Of a DNA stretch of 64,000 bases, positions 8,567 through 16,350 are shown one piece after another (position 1 is the first letter of the stretch; each line of letters starts with the position of its first letter). The position numbers and the translations under genes were made by a program. This stretch comes from Phycisphaerae bacterium (lineage in GTDB: Bacteria; Planctomycetota; Phycisphaerae; Phycisphaerales; UBA1924): NCBI GenBank assembly GCA_014192545.1, contig BJHL01000007.1, forward strand, positions 62,001 to 126,000, written 5' to 3'. The notes beneath the pieces were generated by a model. The model had not been told where the DNA came from. It saw nothing but the letters and a program-made list of their open reading frames with translations, and did no database searches.

Positions 8567-11113
8567 ATGACGGCAGCCAAGCTGAGTCGGGAGGACGCCA
8601 GCGTATTTGACCAATCGACCCGCGAATATGCGGTCGAGAGGCGACTTGATTACTACCAGTACGTACTGGAGATCCCTGACCCAGCCGCCAAAGGCACGGC
8701 GTATGCGCTCCACATGCTGCGTCGCATGGTGGAAATGCGTAAAGACTCGCCGGCCGGCTTCGGCGGCGATGCCTTCGGTAAATCGCAGGAGGCAATTGAG
8801 CATCGCGAGTTCACCATCCTCCGCAACACGCTGGAGGCGGTGCTCAAGCGGGCGAAACTAACAGCGGCGGACTCGTTCGAACTGCTCGCGCTTTGGCGTG
8901 ACGTGAGTCCACCGTATGTGAAGAACGCTTTGGTGCGTCCCATCAGCAACGCGGTGGAGCGAGCGAAACTCATCGATGACCCGGCGTTTCTCGCTTGGCT
9001 GCCGGACGCGGTTGCTTGTACCAGTCAGATTTCTTCGGCGGACAGGGCGTGGGTAGCTAAAGCCCGGAAGTGGATGGGGCTTGACGATTGCCCATCTTTC
9101 TCGCAGGGCGAAGTTTTCGGTGAGGCTGCACAGAATCTCGTCGCGCACGGAGGCTCGCACGCAACAACCTGGGGACGAGTCCTTTCGCACGCGCAGCGGG
9201 CAAGCGGTTCCACACCGTCGCGAGCGTGGCTGAAGGAAGCAGCCGCCCTGCTGACGTTGCTCGGCAACAACGAGTTCACGCAGGCGCTCACTGACCTGTT
9301 CGCAGCGGCGGAGAAGCCTCGCACTGCTCCCGCGCAGATCAACAGCTACATCACATTCGACGCCGGAAGTTACGAACTCACGGATACATCGCAGGACGTC
9401 CTCAAGGGCCTCGCCTGGATGGCCGCCAGCATCGACACGCCCGACATGTCGCGAGCGCTCGGACGGTTGACGCTATCGGCCTACAAAAAAGTTCCCGGTC
9501 GCGGCCCGCGCGCAGTGAAGGTGGGCAACGCGGCGGTGTGGGCGCTAAGCCAGCAAAGCAGTGAAGCATCACTAGGACAACTTGCGATGCTGAACGTGAA
9601 GGTGAAGTTCGGCACCGCCCAGAAGATGATCGAGAAAGCGCTGAATGTAGTGGCCGCAGCGCGAGGCCTGCCTCGCGCGGAGATTGATGAGTTGGGCGTG
9701 CCATCCTATGGACTCGAGCAAGTTGGCCGCCGCGAAGACACGTTCGGCGAGACTCGACTGCTGCTGGAGGTTCGCGGCGCGGGCAATGTGTCGCTGCGCT
9801 ACTTCAAGACCGATGGCAAAGAAGTAAAGAGCCCGCCCGCTGCACTCAAACAGAACTTCGCGGATGATCTAAAGGAATTCAAAGCGTCGCTCAAGGACAT
9901 CGAAACGATGCTCGGCGCCCAAGTGGCACGACTGGACGGACTGATGGGCAGCCAGCGCGCGTGGAGCGCTGACAATTGGCAGGCTCGGTACATGCAGCAT
10001 CCACTCATCGGCGTGCTGGCGCGCGGTTTGATCTGGATAACAGGCGAAGCGAAGGCCGCTCGCGCGTTTGTGTGGAGTAGCGGCGAGTGCGTGGATGCAA
10101 CAGGCCACAAAGTTGCAACACCAACGGGCGATCAGCAAGTCCGGCTGTGGCATCCCATCGATGCAACACGCGAGCAAGTAGTGGCATGGCGTGAATACTT
10201 TGAGTCGCGTCGTATCAAGCAGCCTTTCAAGCAAGCACACCGCGAGGTGTATCTGCTGACCGACGCCGAGCGTCGCACGGCCACGTATTCCAATCGGTTC
10301 GCAGCGCACGTCATCAAACAGCACCAGTTTCACGCTCTCGCACTGCTGCGCGGCTGGAAGAACAAGCTACGACTTTCAGTCGACGCCGAGTTTCCCGCAA
10401 CGAGCAAGATCATCCCATGGGCAGGACTTCGCGCGGAGTTCTGGGTCGAAGGCATCGGCGATGATTATGGCGTTGATACCAACGACGCGGGCGTGTACAA
10501 CCTGCTCGCAACCGACCAGGTGCGGTTCTATCGCTCTGAAGCAGGAGAGAACGTTTCGCACGCATGGAGCGCGGGCTTTGAAATGACCGCAGCTCGCGCG
10601 GAAATAAACGAGCCGGTGCCGATTGAGCAAGTGCCAGCACTCGCTCTGAGCGAAGTCCTTCGCGACGTTGATCTCTTCGTCGGCGTCTGCTCCGTCGGCA
10701 ACAACCCGCAGTGGCAGGATGGCGGCCCCGAAGGCCGCCACCGCGACTACTGGTGGAGCTATAGCTTCGCAGACAAACTGACCGAATCAGGCTCACAGCG
10801 GCGCGAACTGCTCGAGCGACTCGTGCCCAGGCTTGCAATTCGTGACGTATGCACATTCACGGATCGCTTCCTTGTCGTCAAAGGCAGACTACGAACGTAC
10901 AAGATTCACCTGGGCAGCGGCAACATTCTCATGGAACCCAACGACCAGTACCTCTGCATCGTGCCAGGACGCGGCGACGCAACACCCAGCGACGTCTTCC
11001 TCCCCTTCGACGGCGACCGCGTCCTCTCGATCATCCTGAGCAAAGCACTGATGCTCGCCGAGGATGACAAGATCAAGGACAGCAGTATCACCTCGCAGAT
11101 TCGCGCCAAGTGA
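8567..11113 (+). CDS. DUF4132-type large cytoplasmic protein
   Basis: 848 residues, no signal peptide or membrane helix, start after GGAGGAG. The N-terminal 480 residues look alpha-helical and repeat-like. The C-terminal half matches what I know of DUF4132 proteins: QPFKQAHREVYLLTDAE near 552, YSNRFAAHVIKQHQF, GLRAEFWVEG, SEVLRDVDLFVGVCSVGN near 696, a PRLAI segment, and YKIHLGSGNILMEPNDQYL near 777-796, closing with a block that includes LSKALMLAEDDKIKD. In other bacteria DUF4132 often occurs with WGR domains (MolR-like); none is seen here. No biochemical function is established for the domain. The upstream Gly-Gly beta-grasp gene is in the same orientation 75 bases away, suggesting an operon. 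Confidence 0.75.
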   Translation: MTAAKLSREDASVFDQSTREYAVERRLDYYQYVLEIPDPAAKGTAYALHMLRRMVEMRKDSPAGFGGDAFGKSQEAIEHREFTILRNTLEAVLKRAKLTAADSFELLALWRDVSPPYVKNALVRPISNAVERAKLIDDPAFLAWLPDAVACTSQISSADRAWVAKARKWMGLDDCPSFSQGEVFGEAAQNLVAHGGSHATTWGRVLSHAQRASGSTPSRAWLKEAAALLTLLGNNEFTQALTDLFAAAEKPRTAPAQINSYITFDAGSYELTDTSQDVLKGLAWMAASIDTPDMSRALGRLTLSAYKKVPGRGPRAVKVGNAAVWALSQQSSEASLGQLAMLNVKVKFGTAQKMIEKALNVVAAARGLPRAEIDELGVPSYGLEQVGRREDTFGETRLLLEVRGAGNVSLRYFKTDGKEVKSPPAALKQNFADDLKEFKASLKDIETMLGAQVARLDGLMGSQRAWSADNWQARYMQHPLIGVLARGLIWITGEAKAARAFVWSSGECVDATGHKVATPTGDQQVRLWHPIDATREQVVAWREYFESRRIKQPFKQAHREVYLLTDAERRTATYSNRFAAHVIKQHQFHALALLRGWKNKLRLSVDAEFPATSKIIPWAGLRAEFWVEGIGDDYGVDTNDAGVYNLLATDQVRFYRSEAGENVSHAWSAGFEMTAARAEINEPVPIEQVPALALSEVLRDVDLFVGVCSVGNNPQWQDGGPEGRHRDYWWSYSFADKLTESGSQRRELLERLVPRLAIRDVCTFTDRFLVVKGRLRTYKIHLGSGNILMEPNDQYLCIVPGRGDATPSDVFLPFDGDRVLSIILSKALMLAEDDKIKDSSITSQIRAK

Positions 11114-11153
11114 GCGAACATCAATCGGATGTACGCACGTACCCCGCGCCTCC

Positions 11154-11206
11154 AAAAATCTTCACCCTACCTCCCGCTTCTGTGCGCTCAATCCAAGTCA
11201 CTCTGC
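11154..11206 (+). repeat. 53-bp two-part repeat, copy A
   Basis: AAAAATCTTC, then 18 poorly conserved bases, then GTGCGCTCAATCC-A-AGTCACTCTGC. Copy B at 55286-55338 has the same two ends at identical spacing with one mismatch in the right end. Not inside a gene in either place. Confidence 0.65.
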
Positions 11207-11405
11207 CGCAAACCCCTTGCTTTCCGCCGAAAATCTGCGAAGATACATCCGGTGGCCCGTCACGGTGCCGCCGAGTCTCCCTGTTCGCTCGTGTGGCGGC
11301 AGTCAGTTCTTCACGTCGAACGCGACGCGACACTGACCCGCTCGATGACCCAGCGATCACACCCTCGGCAGCAAACCAACCATCCACCAGCGGTCTTGGG
11401 CATTT

Positions 11406-11432
11406 GGTGGGCCGCCCCTCCGGGGCCGGCAG
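11406..11432 (+). repeat. REP-like palindrome, family C
   Basis: GGTGGGCCGCCCCTCCGGGG and following bases match elements at 32365-32393 and, inverted, 51411-51435. Intergenic in each case. Confidence 0.5.
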
Positions 11433-11676
11433 CATTCCAAAATCGCGGACACGCCGCGAAGTTTCGCTGCAAGCGAAACCAGCCCCAGCCCGCCGATCCC
11501 GGTGCGCCAGCCACGCTCGTTGCAGCAATGCAACCCAGGTCATCCCACGCACGCGGTGAATCGACAGCCGGAAAATCCAACCACGCACCCAAGCCGCCGC
11601 AACGGCCCACGACGCCACTCGCGCGATGGTCGCCAATCCTGCGCCAGCACGAATGCCGAATCACGAATGCTGCGTC

Positions 11677-12168
11677 TCAGCTCTTCATATTCACAAACTG
11701 CAACGGCAAATCCAACCCCGCTCCGTTCAGAAACTTCATCACCGCCTGCAAATCATCAATCTGCTTCGCCGTCACGCGCAGCTCATCCCCCTGAATGCTC
11801 GGCTGCACCTTCAGCTTCGTGTCCTTGATCATCCGCACAATCTCTTTGGCCTTCTCTTGCTCGATGCCGTCGCGAATCTTCGACTCCATCTTGGTCCGCC
11901 CCGCCAACGTCGCTTCGGGCTCCGAAAAATCAAAACTCTTCAGATCAATCCCGCGCTTGTTCGCCGCACTGCGAAACATCTCAATCACCCCCTTGGCCTT
12001 CATCCCGTCATCCGCGACGATCTTGATCTTCTTCTCCTTCTTGTCGACCGTGATCTCCACCGGCGACCCACGAAAATCAAACCGCGCGGCAATCGCCTTG
12101 TTGGTGTTGTTGATGGCGTTGTCGAGTTCGGGAAAGTTGAAACGAGAAACGATGTCAAAAGATGGCAT
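11677..12168 (-). CDS. yajQ: YajQ family nucleotide-binding protein (UPF0234)
   Basis: 163 residues from the ATG at 12168, giving the family-standard start MPSFDIVSRFNFPELDNA. The whole protein is alignable in my reading: an INNTNKAIAARFDF stretch, KIKIVADDGMKAKGVIE, the AANKRGIDLKSFDF segment, and a C-terminal SIQGDELRVTAKQIDDLQAVM block, at the usual length of about 160. Two ferredoxin-like subdomains are known for the family, and some members bind cyclic di-GMP and act as regulators. Its first 23 codons are repeated at 13331-13398. The gene is last in a leftward run that includes the esterase and nuoF. Confidence 0.92.
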   Translation of the reverse strand: MPSFDIVSRFNFPELDNAINNTNKAIAARFDFRGSPVEITVDKKEKKIKIVADDGMKAKGVIEMFRSAANKRGIDLKSFDFSEPEATLAGRTKMESKIRDGIEQEKAKEIVRMIKDTKLKVQPSIQGDELRVTAKQIDDLQAVMKFLNGAGLDLPLQFVNMKS

Positions 12169-12212
12169 GGGAGATGATAGAACAGCGACGCCGAGTTTTG
12201 AAATGTTGGCGA

Positions 12213-13136
12213 TTACTCGGGAGCCGGTGTCCGTAGCCGGGCATTCAGCCAAGCCGCGGCTGCGTCGATGCCAGCGTCGGTCACGGCGTGGCCTACTCCC
12301 TTGTCGACAAATGTCGTCGCATCCGCGCGAGCACTGGCGAGCTTGCCCGCGAATGCGAGTTGTTCGGTATGCCACGCGTCACCATCTCCCAGCACCAGCA
12401 TGACGGGCGCGAGTCCGGTGAAATCAGGCTCAAACAGCGGCGAAATCGCCGGATCGGTTCGCAGCACATCAGCGGGGAACGTGTCGGCAACAAACCACTC
12501 GATCATTTGCCTGGTGCCCGCGTGCGTGACGGTGGCGGCGGTCATGTCAACCACGGGCACAAAGAGCACCGCGCCGGCGAGCGGCAACCGCTGCTCGCGC
12601 GCGATGAACAGCATCTGCGCGCAGTATGCTGCACCCGCCGAGTCGCCTGAAAGCGCGATCGGACCAGGCTTTGCGCCAAACTCTTTCGCCGCGTGCTCTC
12701 GCATCCACTGCACGACAGCAAGGCACTCATCGCGAGCTGCCGGCCACTTGGCTTCGGGCGCGAGCGAGTACCCCACGCTCACGACAATCACATCCGCCCG
12801 CTGCGCGAGCTTGGTCGTGAGTCCTTCATGCGATGCGATCGACCCGGCGATGAACCCGCCGCCATGCACAAACACAACCACCGGCAACGGCTCATCAACG
12901 CGCGGCACATACACCCGCACCGGAACGCCGCGACCCGCGAACGGCACCGCGAAGTCCTTGATCGCCGCCATCTGCACGACAACGGGGCCGAAGAACGGAG
13001 CATTTTTGTTGATGCGCTCGCGAAGTTCGAGGGCGGTGGGGCGCGGCGGGTGGAAGTGGCGCAAGGCGAAAACGCCGACTGCTCCAACACCGATCGACGC
13101 CACGACCGCGAGCAAGATGGCAAGGCGAGATCGCAT
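12213..13136 (-). CDS. Membrane-anchored alpha/beta-hydrolase (HSL-type esterase)
   Basis: 307 residues. An N-terminal hydrophobic segment (about 5-25, LAILLAVVASIGVGAVGVFAL) acts as anchor or signal. The esterase domain shows the oxyanion motif HGGG (91-94), the nucleophile elbow GDSAG (Ser166), GDGD with Asp251 or Asp253, and GVGH with His283. This is the hormone-sensitive-lipase (alpha/beta-hydrolase fold 3) pattern, so a carboxylesterase on short acyl esters is likely. It lies just upstream of yajQ on the same strand (44 bases), inside one arm of the yajQ/nuoF duplication. The natural substrate cannot be read from sequence. Confidence 0.85.
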   Translation of the reverse strand: MRSRLAILLAVVASIGVGAVGVFALRHFHPPRPTALELRERINKNAPFFGPVVVQMAAIKDFAVPFAGRGVPVRVYVPRVDEPLPVVVFVHGGGFIAGSIASHEGLTTKLAQRADVIVVSVGYSLAPEAKWPAARDECLAVVQWMREHAAKEFGAKPGPIALSGDSAGAAYCAQMLFIAREQRLPLAGAVLFVPVVDMTAATVTHAGTRQMIEWFVADTFPADVLRTDPAISPLFEPDFTGLAPVMLVLGDGDAWHTEQLAFAGKLASARADATTFVDKGVGHAVTDAGIDAAAAWLNARLRTPAPE

Positions 13137-13208
13137 CGAGCACAGTGTATATGCAGTCGCAGATCAGTCCCAAGCGCGGCCATTACCACCCAAGCGCGCC
13201 CCAGCCGC

Positions 13209-13317
13209 CACGCTCACCTTCACGGCCACAAACGTCGGCTTTACGCGCTTCTCGAATTCCGTGCAGTACTTGTTGATGATCGTACGAATCGCCCAGTTGT
13301 TGCCGTGGGCGACGGCG
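13209..13317 (-). pseudogene. Duplicated 3' fragment of nuoF
   Basis: 109 bases align without gaps to the 3' end of intact nuoF (14824-14932) with 10 differences, about 91 percent identity. On the minus strand it still reads GNNWAIRTIINKYCTEFEKR followed by VKPTFVAVKVSVAAGAR, with only a few amino-acid changes; the stop codon is lost. It is joined at its 5' side to a yajQ fragment. Confidence 0.85.
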
Positions 13318-13330
13318 TAGATTGGTCTAG

Positions 13331-13398
13331 TTGGTGTTGTTGATGGCGTTGTCGAGTTCGGAGAAGTTGAAACGGGAAACCATGTCAAAGGATGGCAC
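13331..13398 (-). pseudogene. Duplicated 5' fragment of yajQ
   Basis: The block 13331-13410 matches 12101-12180 (start region and leader of yajQ) at 71 of 80 positions. It reads VPSFDMVSRFNFSELDNAIN then NTN and a stop: the ATG has become GTG and only two residues differ in the coding part. It abuts the nuoF fragment, the signature of a tandem duplication junction. Confidence 0.85.
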
Positions 13399-13464
13399 GG
13401 AGGATGGTAGAAGCGTGCGATCACCGTAAAAACTCGCTGCCCACCAATCCGATATCTCAATAGT

Positions 13465-14793
13465 TCAAGACTTGATTCGACGCTTGACCCGCACCAAACT
13501 GAGCGCCGTTTCGCCGCCGTGCTCCTCGTCACCAAGTTTCATTGCACTCGACAAACCGAGCGAAATGCGATGGATATTCGCTCGCAACTTCTTCAGACCC
13601 TCGGCAAAGTCCTTCGCCCAAACTGCGTGACGATTCACCTTGACATACAAGCGGATCATCTGTCCTGCAAATGCGCCTCGCAGCGGAATGACGAAGAAAC
13701 TGCCACCTGCGGCGACGACGATGATTTCATCCAGGCACGTGTCGTACTTCGAGAGGACGACAGTGTGATACCCGGGTTCGTCCATGCGATGGTAATCAAG
13801 CCAGTACTTGACCTCTTCGCGAGCGGCGGACTGATCTTCGAGTCCATACACGACCGCAAGGCACCCATCAATCTCGGATTCCTTGCAATGAAAGAGAAGC
13901 GCGCCATCGTGATGCGTGTAAAACGTGACAAGCGACTCGAAACGCGGGTCATGCCGTACATCGCCGAGAGCAGACTGCAAGGTGTGTTCGTCGCTTGGTT
14001 CGCGGAACAGATGCTCGCCATGAAACGTGAACGTCCGCTTGGTGGCCTTTCGACACAAGAAAGTGAGGGCGCGAACACTCGGGTCTGTCGATGTTGTCCA
14101 TGCTTCGAATGCCGCCTCGAACACCATCTCAAACTGCAACGGCCCGATGGCTTCGACAATCTCGCCGGAAAGCCCCGAAGCCAAGTGATGCATTGTCGCG
14201 GGTCGCTGGACCGTTTCAGGAGCGTCCTCCATCCACATGCGTGTCACACGGGCGGCTTGTTGTTCCTCGGACATCCACGTCGTCTGAAGACACAGCGGCG
14301 TGCCCTTGGGCCACAGCGAGTTCCACGACGCGATCAACGCCGCACCGTCCTTCGGCGACGTTTTCTTGAGCAGTGCCTTGGCCTCGAAGTGAATTGTCTG
14401 TAGCACCAACTGCTCATCTCGCTTCAACTGTTCCTTCGTGATTCGAGCGACCGCTGCCTCGGGAAGACTGGTCACGCCGAAGACGATGTCCTTCGACCAT
14501 TCGTTTACACACAGAGCCGACACACCAACGAGCGGACGTCGCTCAGGTGAGTGTTCGGCCTGTTCACGAAACTTCTCGATCTGCGGCTGAATTGTTGCGA
14601 GTCGAGTCCAGTCTGGAGCGGCTGACTCATGCTCGCGGGCTACCTGCTCCATCAGCGCGAGAGCGGGCACTGATGGATTGGCCTTGACGTACAGCTGCAT
14701 CAGTCGGCGAATGCACCGTCCACGATAAAGAGCAATTGCCCAATCGGGTAGTTCGTGTACCACGGTGTAGACCTTACCAATCGACAGGCCCAC
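13465..14793 (-). CDS. Hypothetical protein, possibly with a SUKH/SMI1-like C-terminal domain
   Basis: 442 residues from a GTG start at 14793, preceded by GGGGGC. No signal peptide or membrane helix. I do not recognise the N-terminal 250 residues, which are helix-rich and include PDWAIALYRGRCIRRLMQLY. From about 285 the pattern ESLVTFYTHHDGALLF, then EVKYWLDYH, VVLSKYDTC, and GGSFFVIPLRGAFAGQMIRLY loosely resembles SMI1/KNR4 (SUKH) domains, which often serve as immunity or adaptor proteins. That match is weak. The gene is 12 bases upstream of the nuoF stop side, between nuoF and the duplication scar, and may have been gained or retained with it. Confidence 0.6.
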   Translation of the reverse strand: MGLSIGKVYTVVHELPDWAIALYRGRCIRRLMQLYVKANPSVPALALMEQVAREHESAAPDWTRLATIQPQIEKFREQAEHSPERRPLVGVSALCVNEWSKDIVFGVTSLPEAAVARITKEQLKRDEQLVLQTIHFEAKALLKKTSPKDGAALIASWNSLWPKGTPLCLQTTWMSEEQQAARVTRMWMEDAPETVQRPATMHHLASGLSGEIVEAIGPLQFEMVFEAAFEAWTTSTDPSVRALTFLCRKATKRTFTFHGEHLFREPSDEHTLQSALGDVRHDPRFESLVTFYTHHDGALLFHCKESEIDGCLAVVYGLEDQSAAREEVKYWLDYHRMDEPGYHTVVLSKYDTCLDEIIVVAAGGSFFVIPLRGAFAGQMIRLYVKVNRHAVWAKDFAEGLKKLRANIHRISLGLSSAMKLGDEEHGGETALSLVRVKRRIKS

Positions 14794-14805
14794 TGTTGCC
14801 CCCGA

Positions 14806-16278
14806 TCACCGCGCCCCCGCCCCCACGCTCACCTTCACCGCCACGAACGTCGGCTTCACGCGCTTCTCGAATTCCGTCCAGTACTTGTTCATGATCGTGC
14901 GGATCGCCCAGTTGTTGCCGTCGGCGAGGCCGCAGATGGTGGTGCCGGGCATGCTGCCCATGCTGGTGGCGATCTCCAGCGCCAAGTCCAGGTCCTTGGT
15001 TTTCGCGTTGCCGTCTTCGATGCGGCCCATCAACTGATACAGCCAACCCGAGCCTTCTCGGCAGGGCGTGCACTGGCCGCAGCTTTCGTGCTTGAAGAAT
15101 CGCGCGATGTTGCGGGCGACGGCGACCATGTCGGTATCTTCGTCAAAGATCGTGGGGCCAGCGGTGCCCAGTCCGAGCACGTTGTACTTGCGACCAATGT
15201 CAAAGTCCATCTCGGCGTCGTACTGATCCGGGCCCAAGATGCCCATGCTCACGCCGCCGGCGATGGCGCCTTTGAATTTCTTGCCGTTGCGGATGCCGCC
15301 GCAGAGTTCTTCGACGAGCACTCGCAGCGGAATGCCCAGTTCGCACTCGTAGCAGCCGGGGCGATTGACGTGGCCGCTCACGCCCATGAGCTTGGTGCCG
15401 TGGCTGCCCGGCGCGCCTTGGAACGCGCTCGCGACGCCTTGGCCCAGGAACCAGTCGGCCCCAAACTCCATGATGCTGGGCAAGTGCGCCAGCGTTTCGA
15501 CGTTATTGATGATCGTGGGCTTGCCGAAAAGTCCCTTCACAGCCGGGAACGGCGGCTTGATGCGCGGCCAGCCGCGCTTGCCTTCGATGGCTTCAAGCAG
15601 GCCCGTTTCTTCGCCGCAGATGTACGCGCCCGCGCCGCGGTGCACGTAGCAATCAACGGCGAAAGTGCCGCCGCGACCGGTGCTGGTGCCGTTGAGCAAA
15701 CCCTCGCTGCCGAAAACGCCGTTGGCGTAGGCCTCTTTGAGCGCGTTTTCGAGAACTTGCGCTTGGTGGTGATACTCGCCACGAATGAAGATGAAGGCCG
15801 TCTTGATGCGGCATGCGTAACACGCAATCGCGATGCCTTCGAGTAGCAGGTGCGGATCAAAGTCCATCAGCAGGCGATCTTTGAACGTGCCGGGCTCAGA
15901 CTCGTCGGCATTGATGGCGAGATAGCGCTGGCCCGGGTCGGCTTCGACGCCGTTGGCATCGACGGCGAGCTTGGGCAGGAACGTCCACTTGAGACCCGTC
16001 GGGAAACCTGCGCCGCCGCGGCCGCGCAGCACGCTCTTCTTGACATCGTCGGTCACGGCGTCGGGCTTGAGGCTGAGGGCCTTGCGCAGGCCCACGTAGC
16101 CGCCGGTCTTGATGTACTCGTCATACGAAACCGTGTGCCGGCCTTTAGGGTCGGCGTAGGGCCAGCAGGGAATGCGTTTTGTGAGTACGGCACCACCGCC
16201 ATGCGCGAGCGACGCGAGCTTGGGGTTGACCTTGCCGGAGGGGTTGGAGGTGGTGAGGCCTTGGGGGTGAAATGCCAT
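14806..16278 (-). CDS. nuoF: NADH-quinone oxidoreductase subunit F
   Basis: 490 residues from the ATG at 16278 (start MAFHPQG; the longer frame to 16341 has no site). It carries the NADH/FMN motif GRGGAGFPTG (86-95), NADESEPGTFKD (123-134), the CGEETGLLEAIEGKRGWPR block (221-239), and the N3 4Fe-4S ligands in ESCGQCTPCREG (Cys400, 403, 406) plus Cys449. This subunit of complex I accepts electrons from NADH at FMN and passes them to the Fe-S chain, on the cytoplasmic side of the membrane. No other nuo gene is in the window, so the complex genes are dispersed or this is part of another NADH-linked enzyme such as a hydrogenase. Its last 36 codons are duplicated at 13209-13317. Confidence 0.92.
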   Translation of the reverse strand: MAFHPQGLTTSNPSGKVNPKLASLAHGGGAVLTKRIPCWPYADPKGRHTVSYDEYIKTGGYVGLRKALSLKPDAVTDDVKKSVLRGRGGAGFPTGLKWTFLPKLAVDANGVEADPGQRYLAINADESEPGTFKDRLLMDFDPHLLLEGIAIACYACRIKTAFIFIRGEYHHQAQVLENALKEAYANGVFGSEGLLNGTSTGRGGTFAVDCYVHRGAGAYICGEETGLLEAIEGKRGWPRIKPPFPAVKGLFGKPTIINNVETLAHLPSIMEFGADWFLGQGVASAFQGAPGSHGTKLMGVSGHVNRPGCYECELGIPLRVLVEELCGGIRNGKKFKGAIAGGVSMGILGPDQYDAEMDFDIGRKYNVLGLGTAGPTIFDEDTDMVAVARNIARFFKHESCGQCTPCREGSGWLYQLMGRIEDGNAKTKDLDLALEIATSMGSMPGTTICGLADGNNWAIRTIMNKYWTEFEKRVKPTFVAVKVSVGAGAR

Positions 16279-16350
16279 AGGTGAGAAGAATACGCGGCAG
16301 AAGGTCCGTTGGAGACAGGGGAATGGCCGGGTCTTGACCAATCCTTCGCG

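Larger units (their letters stand above)
11114..11676. other. 563-bp region without a convincing gene
   Basis: No frame here has a ribosome site or recognisable protein. It holds one copy of a 53-bp repeat (11154-11206, second copy at 55286) and a palindromic GGCCGCCCCTCCGGGGCC element (11406-11432). It separates convergent genes (the DUF4132 gene and yajQ). Confidence 0.6.

Noticed and set aside
11129..11794. 221-codon plus-strand frame
   Set aside because: No ribosome site, low-complexity composition, overlaps the 3' part of yajQ on the other strand.
13186..13535. A 123-codon minus-strand frame as a real gene
   Set aside because: It is made of the nuoF and yajQ fragments read partly out of frame; better explained as the duplication junction.
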